DNA of 10,305 bases from Prevotella sp. Its GTDB lineage: Bacteria > Bacteroidota > Bacteroidia > Bacteroidales > Bacteroidaceae. The position numbers were made by a program, and so were the translations under genes. The notes beneath the pieces were generated by a model. It worked only from the letters and a program-made list of their open reading frames with translations, made no database searches and was not told where the DNA came from. The stretch spans positions 1-10,305 of the forward strand of contig JAGBQP010000017.1 in NCBI GenBank assembly GCA_017632825.1. Reading direction: 5' to 3'. This document shows positions 1 to 5,450 of the stretch, one piece after another (positions within the stretch are counted from its first letter, which is position 1; every line of letters begins with the position of its first letter).

Positions 1-269
1 AACGGACACCAGCGGTTGTAGCCAGGCATGTAGACACCGTAGAACAGTAGATTGGTCTTTATGGCTAACATCTCACGACGCTGTAGCGTGTCCGTAACTA
101 TAGCAGTATCAGCTGGTTGGATGCCAATGAGGTCTTTTTCCGGATTCTTTGTGAGAGATGTTAAAATTGTTTCAGATGTAGAAGTCGATTGTGCACAAAC
201 AAAACCTTGGAACAATAGAATTATTGTACCGAAAAACAGAATTCTTTGTATGAACACAAGGTTTTTCAT
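1..269 (-). CDS. DUF3575 family secreted protein, N-terminal part (runs off the left edge)
   Basis: Reading the minus strand from ATG at 269-267 gives 89 residues with no stop before the window edge. The start is a signal peptide: Lys2 and Arg9, a hydrophobic run at about 10-24, and a likely type I cleavage after VCA (residue 26). A polar linker of about 40 residues follows, then LAIKTNLLFYGVYMPGYNRW at about 68-87. KTNLL followed by a P-G-Y-N-R-W-C-P stretch is the opening signature I associate with Bacteroidetes DUF3575 proteins, which are predicted exported beta-rich envelope proteins of unknown function. The start is supported by a promoter match about 36 bases upstream (305-335). A plus-strand open frame covers the same DNA but has no family resemblance. 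The rest of the protein is outside the window, so completeness cannot be judged. Confidence 0.75.
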   Translation of the reverse strand, partial: MKNLVFIQRILFFGTIILLFQGFVCAQSTSTSETILTSLTKNPEKDLIGIQPADTAIVTDTLQRREMLAIKTNLLFYGVYMPGYNRWCP

Positions 270-304
270 CGATTGTTTTTTACGTTTAACATATGTTTAC
301 AATG

Positions 305-335
305 CAAATATAGTATAATCTTGAAAAATATCCAA
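305..335 (-). promoter_or_regulatory. Bacteroidetes-type promoter of the DUF3575 gene
   Basis: On the minus strand, TATATTTG (312-305) matches the Bacteroidetes -7 consensus TAnnTTTG exactly. TTG (335-333) sits 20 bases upstream, where the -33 element belongs. Transcription would begin near position 299, leaving a leader of about 30 bases before the ATG at 269. Confidence 0.6.
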
Positions 336-370
336 GAATTCTTTTATATATTATGTAAATTATTGCATTT

Positions 371-386
371 CTTGATATAAATCAAG
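371..386. promoter_or_regulatory. FNR/CRP-type operator-like dyad
   Basis: CTTGAT-ATAA-ATCAAG is a perfect 6+6 inverted repeat with a 4-base spacer. Its inner part (372-385) equals the classic FNR-box pattern TTGAT-N4-ATCAA. Its centre lies about 80 bases upstream of the inferred start of transcription of the DUF3575 gene, a distance used by activators of the CRP/FNR family. That a regulator of this family binds here is inference. Confidence 0.4.
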
Positions 387-390
387 TCAA

Positions 391-434
391 AAATCGTATT
401 TTGTACGAATTTGTGTGTGTTTTATGTCATAAAA
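391..434. promoter_or_regulatory. Two further dyads in an AT-rich control region
   Basis: 391-412 holds CGTA (395-398) and TACG (404-407) flanked by AAAT and AATTT, an imperfect stem. 420-434 is TTTTAT-GTC-ATAAAA, a 6+6 inverted repeat around three bases. With the FNR-like site this makes three dyads in about 65 bases, which looks like an operator region. AT-rich DNA produces such dyads by chance, so the call is weak. Confidence 0.25.
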
Positions 435-515
435 TGTTAAATATACACTTTTTGTCGATTAATAGTGCGTCTTTCTCTAATCGGTCTGTTGGTGACTGGC
501 CGGTTAAAGTGGACC

Positions 516-570
516 TCTGTCACCTGTCATCATCCTGAAAAAACGAAAAATAGGGTGACAGGGTGACAGA
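516..570. repeat. Small hairpin at the left end of the element
   Basis: TCTGTCACCTGTCA (516-529) is complementary to TGACAGGGTGACAGA (556-570) apart from one missing base. A degenerate, oppositely oriented copy of the unit pair therefore lies just outside the left arm. No equivalent is seen outside the right arm, so it breaks the symmetry of the element. Confidence 0.6.
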
Positions 571-590
571 ATGCGATGTGCAGGGCATTT

Positions 591-634
591 GCACCCTGTT
601 TGAGGGTGACAGAGGGTGACAGAAGGGTGACAGG
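591..634 (+). repeat. Left copy of the perfect 44-bp inverted repeat
   Basis: It begins GCACCCTGTTTGA and continues with three GGGTGACA units separated by GA or GAA, ending in GG. It is identical over 44 bases to the reverse complement of 884-927, so the two copies have been conserved or recently homogenised. Confidence 0.9.
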
Positions 635-883
635 TCTGTACTTTCTGTTTCTTCTTGGCGACTGTAGATGAAAAGGCGTGCTCTGACGGTTGCGAGGCGT
701 TGACTTTGGGTTGAATTTTCTCGAAAATTGAAGCAAAAGTCATGCACTTTCCATCGTAAGGCTGCATCTGTCGTTTCTTTGGTCAAAGGAATATGGGAAT
801 CAAGGATTGATTTTTCTTAGAAAATCCGTATTGTTTCGTGTTGTTTGTTGTTGCTATTTTTGATGGTTTCTCTATTGCTAAGT

Positions 884-927
884 CCTGTCACCCTTCTGTC
901 ACCCTCTGTCACCCTCAAACAGGGTGC
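884..927 (-). repeat. Right copy of the perfect 44-bp inverted repeat
   Basis: This is the reverse complement of 591-634 without mismatch. It starts CCTGTCACCC on the plus strand and ends in AGGGTGC. The two copies could pair in a single strand to form a very long stem around the 249-base core. Confidence 0.9.
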
Positions 928-1084
928 ACAGCCTTTGTGGCAGGGCGTTTGTCACCCTGTCACCCTATTTTCGTTGTTTTTTAAGTGTAATTCGGTGTTT
1001 TGAATAGATAATATACAACGATTTGTTTGGGAGAATGTTTGCTTTTGGTTGTTGTTGGGCCTCTGTATCAGGCTCTTGTGTTTT

Positions 1085-1849
1085 TTATATTCTTGCTTTC
1101 ATGATAGTGTAAGGCAGAAAGCCTTGACGGACAAGCGTCTCGATGAGGGTGCGCGATATTGCCTCGTTATCCTTGCGAGTGTATCTGATATCTGTAAAAA
1201 TTTGTGCTAACGTTTCCTTGTGGTTGATATGTACGAAATTTTGGTTCTCCTCGAGGGCCTCTTTCTCTTGATAGTAGCGATCGATGTCGGCGCCCAAATA
1301 GTCGTTGTACTGCTCCTGATGAACGAAACTCTCGATGGGCAGTCGGTCGCTGAGAGCGGGTTCTTCGGCGGGCCATCCAACGGTCAGCGTGGCTACCGGA
1401 AACGTGAGTTTTGGCAGGTGTAGCAGGTCGATAATCTGCTGTGGCTGATAGACGGTGGTGCCTAAGTAGCAGTAGCCCAGTCCCTCTTCATCCATGAGGT
1501 TGCAGAGGGTCTGCGTGTAGAGTAGGGCATCGGTGGCAGCATTCAGAAATGATAGGAAATTGTCGTATCCAGGCTCTGCCTTACGGCACTTTGCCCAGAA
1601 GCTTGTGCGATTGAAGTCGGCCAAAATGGTGAGTACCACAGGAGCTTGCGTCACCATAGGCTGGTTGAAGTGGATGGGCGCCATCTGCTGCTTCATCTCA
1701 GGTGAGCGGGTGACGACGACGGAATAGAGCTGGAGGTTGCCCATAGTCTGTGTACGACTGGCCTCGCTGAGGAGGCGCTGAAGCAGCTGCTCGTCAACAT
1801 CGCGGTCGGCGTAGCGGCGTATGGAACGGCGTGTGAGTAGGTTTTTCAT
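1085..1849 (-). CDS. FMN-dependent nitroreductase family protein (NfsA/FRP-like)
   Basis: The protein has 254 residues from ATG at 1849-1847. RRSIRRY at 7-13 is the FMN-phosphate-binding N-terminus of nitroreductases. A helix-rich middle (about 100-145) contains NAATDALLYTQTLCNLMDEEGLGYCYLGT, the dimer and flavin-contact segment, and LPKLTFPVATLTVGWP (about 165-180) is the usual FPVxxLxVGxP element. The long C-terminal extension resembles NADPH-dependent NfsA/FRP oxidoreductases, soluble flavoproteins that reduce nitro compounds, quinones or flavin. The substrate cannot be read from sequence. A GTG in frame at 1873 would add eight residues, but it overlaps the -7 box, so the ATG is preferred. 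The gene is divergent from the gene at 1952. No convincing terminator follows. Confidence 0.88.
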   Translation of the reverse strand: MKNLLTRRSIRRYADRDVDEQLLQRLLSEASRTQTMGNLQLYSVVVTRSPEMKQQMAPIHFNQPMVTQAPVVLTILADFNRTSFWAKCRKAEPGYDNFLSFLNAATDALLYTQTLCNLMDEEGLGYCYLGTTVYQPQQIIDLLHLPKLTFPVATLTVGWPAEEPALSDRLPIESFVHQEQYNDYLGADIDRYYQEKEALEENQNFVHINHKETLAQIFTDIRYTRKDNEAISRTLIETLVRQGFLPYTIMKARI

Positions 1850-1872
1850 CTTTCTGATACTTATTTTGGGCA

Positions 1873-1880
1873 CAAAGGTA
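1873..1880 (-). promoter_or_regulatory. -7 element for the nitroreductase gene
   Basis: TACCTTTG on the minus strand (1880-1873) fits TAnnTTTG exactly. No good TTG lies 19 to 21 bases upstream, so the -33 half is weak. Transcription would begin near 1867, leaving a leader of about 18 bases before the ATG at 1849. That excludes the upstream GTG as start. Confidence 0.45.
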
Positions 1881-1890
1881 GTGATTTTTT

Positions 1891-1920
1891 TTTGCAGTTG
1901 GATATTTTTTCGTAACTTTG
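1891..1920 (+). promoter_or_regulatory. Promoter of the 1952-5171 gene run
   Basis: TAACTTTG at 1913-1920 matches the Bacteroidetes -7 consensus exactly. TTTG at 1891-1894 lies 18 bases upstream as a -33 element. The first gene starts about 25 bases after the expected transcription start. The promoter lies back to back with the one for the nitroreductase. Confidence 0.6.
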
Positions 1921-1951
1921 CAGCGTAAATCTATAAAATAAGGTACGAATC

Positions 1952-2548
1952 ATGATGACAGAGGACGAAATCAAAGACTTGTTGGAACGCTGTCGGACTG
2001 CTGTTAGTGCCAGTGTGTTTGCTCAATTGCAAGCATTGGGACAGCAGGCTCTGGAGAGTGCTACACGCCCTGTCGTGAGGGAAGTACGCCCCCAGGTGCT
2101 TGAGTGCGATGTTGTGCGTTTCCAGAACAACAAGGAGAAGTGGGTGGCATTAGTAGGTCTGCTTGACGGCTATCCCTATGAGATTTTTACCGGCCTGCAG
2201 GACGACGAAGAGGGTATCCTACTGCCCAAAACGGTGACGAAGGGGAAAATTCTGAAACAGGTAAACCCCGACGGCACCAAGCGCTACGACTTCCAGTTTG
2301 AGAACACCCGCGGCTATAAGATTACGGTCGAGGGACTGTCTGAGAAGTTTAATCCTGAATACTGGAACTACGCCAAGCTCATCTCTGGCGTGCTTCGCTA
2401 CCGTATGCCTATTGAGCATGTCATTAAGCTTGTGGCCTCGCTCCAGCTGAAGGACGAGAGCATCAATACCTGGAAGACTGGTGTGGAACGTGCCTTGAAG
2501 AAGTATGCGCCCGGAGCACACGACTCGGATGATGGCGGCGATTGTTGA
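1952..2548 (+). CDS. Standalone protein resembling the C-terminal domain of B12-dependent ribonucleotide reductase (NrdJ)
   Basis: This is a 198-residue soluble protein. From residue 51 on (ECDVVRFQNNKEKW, then GLLDGYPYEIFTG, FENTRGYKITVEGLS, FNPEYWNYAKLISGVLRY, and SINTWKTGVERALKKY near 170-190) it follows the C-terminal accessory region I recall from Bacteroides adenosylcobalamin-dependent ribonucleotide reductases (NrdJ). The catalytic barrel is absent. The Cys-rich zinc-ribbon tail expected after the last helix is also absent, replaced by an acidic end with one Cys. It therefore cannot be a reductase itself. A regulatory or partner role is possible but unproven. Residues 1-45 are a helical leader not seen in NrdJ. 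ATG 1952 is followed directly by ATG 1955, and either could start. The stop overlaps a possible ATG of the next frame (TGATG). Confidence 0.65.
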   Translation: MMTEDEIKDLLERCRTAVSASVFAQLQALGQQALESATRPVVREVRPQVLECDVVRFQNNKEKWVALVGLLDGYPYEIFTGLQDDEEGILLPKTVTKGKILKQVNPDGTKRYDFQFENTRGYKITVEGLSEKFNPEYWNYAKLISGVLRYRMPIEHVIKLVASLQLKDESINTWKTGVERALKKYAPGAHDSDDGGDC

Positions 2549-2574
2549 TGTCTGTAGCCCATAGTCATTGTCTG

Positions 2575-2934
2575 ATGGATACTTACATAGCGCTAAAGGA
2601 TTCCAGGTTCTACGCACGTCACGGCGTTTTGCCGCAGGAACGTAGAGTGGGGGGGTGGTTTGTGGTCACCCTTCGTGTGGGTTACGACTGGAGCCGTGCT
2701 GCCCAAACAGATGACGTTGCTGACACCCTGAACTACGCTACACTCTACGAACTGGTGAAGCATGAGATGGAGCAGCCGTCACAATTGCTGGAACATGTGG
2801 CAGGACGTATAGCCGACCATGTGAAAACCCAGTTCTCTGCTGTCAAGAGCATAGATCTTTGGCTGACGAAGGAAAACCCGCCAATGGGTGCCCTTTGCGC
2901 CGGAGCAGAAGTGGAGATGCACTGGAAAAGATAA
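2575..2934 (+). CDS. folB: Dihydroneopterin aldolase
   Basis: The 119 residues match the usual FolB length. FolB converts 7,8-dihydroneopterin to 6-hydroxymethyl-7,8-dihydropterin plus glycolaldehyde in folate synthesis, as a cytosolic octamer. The N-terminus MDTYIALKDSRFYARHGVLP is characteristic. Glu22 (in LPQE) and Lys99 (in LTKENPP) correspond to the conserved active-site Glu and Lys. DTLNYATLYELV (about 48-59) and LLEHVAGRIAD are also family hallmarks. ATG 2575 is chosen because it places the N-terminus as in other FolB proteins. ATG 2548, which overlaps the preceding stop, would add nine residues. The gene sits 18 bases before the amidase gene and is probably in the same transcript. Confidence 0.92.
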   Translation: MDTYIALKDSRFYARHGVLPQERRVGGWFVVTLRVGYDWSRAAQTDDVADTLNYATLYELVKHEMEQPSQLLEHVAGRIADHVKTQFSAVKSIDLWLTKENPPMGALCAGAEVEMHWKR

Positions 2935-2952
2935 GAAGAGAGGTAAAAGATA

Positions 2953-4242
2953 GTGAATCATACAAGAAAAACAACGGAAGTGAAGCAATTACTGTTGCTA
3001 ATAGTTTGGACATTGGCGTTGGTAGTGCCGGCAAGCGCCGCCAAGACCTTTACACTTGTCATTGATGCCGGTCACGGCGGAAGGGACTCGGGTGCCGTGG
3101 GCGCTATGTCCAAGGAGAAGGACTTGACGCTGAAGTACGCCCTCGCCTTCGGACGACTTGTAGAGCAGCGATGCGCGGACGTGAAAGTCGTCTATACTCG
3201 CAATACAGACAGATTTCTGGAACTGTGGCAGCGCGCTGAAATAGCCAATAAGGCCAAGGCCGACCTTTTTATTTCGGTGCACATCAACGCACTGCCGAAG
3301 GGACATATAGCACGCGGTTACCAGACCTATGCACTGGGACGTAGCCGACGCGACGGTAATAGGCGTGGATACATTGAGAACCTGGAAGTGGCCAAACGCG
3401 AGAATGCCGTCATCCTCTATGAGAAGGACTATCAGCAGCACTATGAGGGCTTCGACCCTAATTCACCAGAGAGCAACATTCTTTTCGAACTGATGCAGGA
3501 CAAGAATATGGAAAACAGCGTGCAGCTGGCTAAATTCATGCAGAAATACGTTTGTCAGGCTACCGGCCGGCAGGATCAGGGTGTGCATCAGGACAACCTG
3601 GCCGTGCTTCGGCTGACGTCTATGCCCGCCTGCCTGCTGGAACTCGGCTTTATCTCGACACCCGATGAAGAGCGCTATCTGAATTCCAACGATGCACTCT
3701 ATGCTTACGCACAGGGAATCTTTAACGCTTTCATGGCTTATCGTGGTAAGCAAAACAATATGATCAAGGTGCCGTATAAACCAGAGGCTGAGTCCGAGTC
3801 AGCCCCGACGCCAGAACTCCCCAAGGCCGCAGAACCAGTGAAGGATGTGGAAACGCAGAAGCTTGCGGAGCCTCAGAAGGTTGTGGAGACCGCCAAACCA
3901 CAGAAAGTTTCTGAACCCCAGAAAGTCGTTGAAACTACGAAGAATACGAAGGTGGCAGAGCCTGTGGCTGCTGATGCGCTCGTCTTCAAAGTGCAGATAT
4001 TGGCCAGTGACCGTCAGCTGAAGGCAAACAGCCCGCAGTTGAAAGGCCGCAAGGACGCTGCTTTCTACCAGGAGGGTGCACTCTATAAGTACACTATCGG
4101 TGCTACCTCCGACTATAATGAAATCTTGCGTCTGCGCAAAGAACTGACACCGACCTTCCCCGGCTGCTTTGTTATTGCCTTCAGAGGCAGTGAGAAGACA
4201 GACCTCAACGCTGCCATCGCCGAGTGGAGAAAGAAGAAGTAA
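2953..4242 (+). CDS. N-acetylmuramoyl-L-alanine amidase (Amidase_3) with SPOR-like C-terminus
   Basis: This is a 429-residue exported zinc amidase that cuts the bond between N-acetylmuramic acid and the peptide stem. A signal peptide (about 11-29, ending PASA) is followed by the catalytic domain (about 32-265). Zinc ligands are His41 (DAGHGG), Glu55 (KEKD) and His110 (ISVHINA), and the catalytic Glu230 is in LLELGFIS, so all key residues are present. An insert at about 115-190 may be the regulatory helix region. Residues 275-340 are a Pro/Lys/Glu linker repeating variants of EPQKVVET. Residues 344-420 (FKVQILAS onward) look like a SPOR-type septal-peptidoglycan-binding domain, though divergent. 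Start is GTG 2953; GTG 2980 would give a tighter signal peptide and is a fair alternative. An MCE gene follows after 29 bases. Confidence 0.9.
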   Translation: MNHTRKTTEVKQLLLLIVWTLALVVPASAAKTFTLVIDAGHGGRDSGAVGAMSKEKDLTLKYALAFGRLVEQRCADVKVVYTRNTDRFLELWQRAEIANKAKADLFISVHINALPKGHIARGYQTYALGRSRRDGNRRGYIENLEVAKRENAVILYEKDYQQHYEGFDPNSPESNILFELMQDKNMENSVQLAKFMQKYVCQATGRQDQGVHQDNLAVLRLTSMPACLLELGFISTPDEERYLNSNDALYAYAQGIFNAFMAYRGKQNNMIKVPYKPEAESESAPTPELPKAAEPVKDVETQKLAEPQKVVETAKPQKVSEPQKVVETTKNTKVAEPVAADALVFKVQILASDRQLKANSPQLKGRKDAAFYQEGALYKYTIGATSDYNEILRLRKELTPTFPGCFVIAFRGSEKTDLNAAIAEWRKKK

Positions 4243-4271
4243 TATGTAACCATGATATAACAGACAGAACA

Positions 4272-5171
4272 ATGAAATACTTTACAAAGGAAGTCCAAAT
4301 CGCACTGGTGGCTGTTGCTGCCATCGTCGTGTTGTTCTTCGGCATGCAGTTCCTGAAAGGACAGACCATGTTCTCGTCGGATAACACCTACTTCGTACGT
4401 TTCGACGACGTCAGTGGTTTGTCTGCTACCAGCCCCGTCTATGCCAACGGATATAAAATAGGTGTCGTCAAGCGCATTGACTATAACTATGCACATCCCG
4501 ACGATATCACAGCCGAGATTGGTATCACACGCGAAATGCAAATGCCAGCAGGGACAACTGCCGAGATTGTCAGCGACCTGCTGGGTAATGTCCAGCTCGA
4601 ACTGCGACTGGGAGATGTTTCAGACCGTCTGGTACCAGGTGACACCATTAGGGGCGGTCAGCAGAAGGGCGCGCTGGGCAAGGCTGCCGACATGATACCG
4701 CAGGTGGAACGCATGCTGCCAAAGCTCGACTCTATACTGACAAGTGTCAACACACTACTCGCAGACCCTGCTATTGCAAAGTCAGTGCATAACGTCGAAC
4801 AGATAACGGCAGGACTGACCACTACCACCGCCGAGCTGCACCAGCTGACCGCCAGCCTGAATCGTCAGGTGCCGGCGCTCATGACCAAGGCCGATGGCGT
4901 GCTGGCTAATAGCGAGACGCTCACCAAAAATATCAGCGACCTCGACATTGCCGCCACCATGAACAGCGTCAATGCTACGCTGGCTAACGTCGAACAGATG
5001 ACTGCCGCCCTCAACAGCAAGGATGGTACGCTGGGACTCCTAATGCGCGACCCCCAATTGTACCGACACCTCTCGTCAACGATGAGTCATACAGACTCGC
5101 TGCTGATAGATTTGAAGAGTAATCCGAAGCGTTATGTACACTTCTCTCTCTTCGGTAGGAAAAACAAGTAA
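4272..5171 (+). CDS. MCE (MlaD-type) lipid-transport protein
   Basis: The protein has 299 residues. One N-terminal membrane anchor (about 8-25) is followed by a single MCE domain (about 38-115: NTYFVRFDDVSGL, SPVYANGYKIGVVKRI, GTTAEIVSDLLGNVQLEL). A long helical region (about 135-265) has recurring motifs such as NVEQ(I/M)TA, and the C-terminus is basic. MCE proteins form hexameric rings that carry phospholipids between the inner and outer membranes, usually with an ABC permease and ATPase (MlaE and MlaF). Those partners are not in this window. The long helices could form a tube or needle, which is inference. ATG 4272 is chosen because the anchor begins right after it; an in-frame ATG at 4224 would overlap the amidase gene and add 16 polar residues. 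No clear terminator follows. Confidence 0.88.
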   Translation: MKYFTKEVQIALVAVAAIVVLFFGMQFLKGQTMFSSDNTYFVRFDDVSGLSATSPVYANGYKIGVVKRIDYNYAHPDDITAEIGITREMQMPAGTTAEIVSDLLGNVQLELRLGDVSDRLVPGDTIRGGQQKGALGKAADMIPQVERMLPKLDSILTSVNTLLADPAIAKSVHNVEQITAGLTTTTAELHQLTASLNRQVPALMTKADGVLANSETLTKNISDLDIAATMNSVNATLANVEQMTAALNSKDGTLGLLMRDPQLYRHLSSTMSHTDSLLIDLKSNPKRYVHFSLFGRKNK

Positions 5172-5365
5172 TTTTAATTTTGTCTAAATAGAAAAAGGCA
5201 CGTTTACGCGTTTGGTGGAAAACTATATATTCTGTAAGTGCTTGTAAAACAACGGTTTTTGAAGTTGCAAATGGTATTGTTCTCATGCTCTTTTGTGAAA
5301 CATCCTAAGTGTCCAATTAATAGAGAGTTACGTGAGAAACCATGAGACGGTTGAAAAATGGGGAT

Positions 5366-5396
5366 TTGCAATATTCAAAAAAAAGTGCGAACTTTG
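5366..5396 (+). promoter_or_regulatory. Probable dnaA promoter with a dyad over the -7 box
   Basis: GAACTTTG (5389-5396) matches the -7 consensus TAnnTTTG except for its first base. TTG (5366-5368) lies 20 bases upstream. The predicted leader is about 48 bases. AGTGC (5384-5388) and GCACT (5396-5400) form a 5+5 inverted repeat that straddles the -7 box. The rest of 5172-5450 is AT-rich and shows no gene. Confidence 0.5.
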
Positions 5397-5450
5397 CACT
5401 CACATTTTCAGTGAATCATAATCTTGTAACCTAAGAGAATTTTTTAATTC

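Larger units (their letters stand above)
538..983. repeat. Large inverted-repeat element with mirrored GGGTGACA units
   Basis: This fills most of the gene-free stretch 270-1084. The left arm (about 538-634) and the reverse complement of the right arm (about 884-983) match. Each arm has an A-rich end, two adjacent GGGTGACA units, a 22-base diverged spacer, GCACCCTGTTTGA, and three more units. The units lie at 553, 561, 604, 614 and 625 on the plus strand. Mirror copies on the minus strand are at 965, 957, 914, 904 and 893, with identical spacing about an axis at 759. The core (635-883) shows no recognisable gene but has two small dyads (714-729 and 809-826). I see no transposase and no clear target-site duplication. 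It could be a non-autonomous mobile element, a decayed remnant, or a structural or protein-binding site. Confidence 0.8.

Noticed and set aside
52..318. An 88-codon open frame on the plus strand
   Set aside because: It runs antisense to the DUF3575 gene, which has a signal peptide, family motif and promoter; the plus frame has none of these.
553..965. A CRISPR array, suggested by the many short repeats
   Set aside because: Units are only 8 bases, gaps are 0 to 43 bases, and the two sets face each other. There are no regular spacers and no cas genes.
1058..1086. A hairpin plus T-run near the end of the nitroreductase gene
   Set aside because: The T-run is on the plus strand, where no gene lies upstream; on the nitroreductase strand the hairpin is followed by AACAACAACC, so it would not terminate that gene.
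2548..2574. Upstream start for folB overlapping the previous stop (TGATG)
   Set aside because: It would add nine residues not seen in FolB proteins; ATG 2575 gives the normal N-terminus. Translational coupling through 2548 remains possible.
4224..4271. Upstream start for the MCE gene inside the amidase gene
   Set aside because: The extra 16 residues are polar and precede the membrane anchor without any family match; ATG 4272 fits better.
4113..4541. A 142-codon minus-strand frame across the amidase/MCE junction
   Set aside because: It overlaps two well-supported genes and shows no family motif or promoter.
5172..5450. A replication origin next to dnaA
   Set aside because: No cluster of TTATCCACA-like boxes is visible and dnaN is not adjacent. 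AT-rich DNA alone is not enough.
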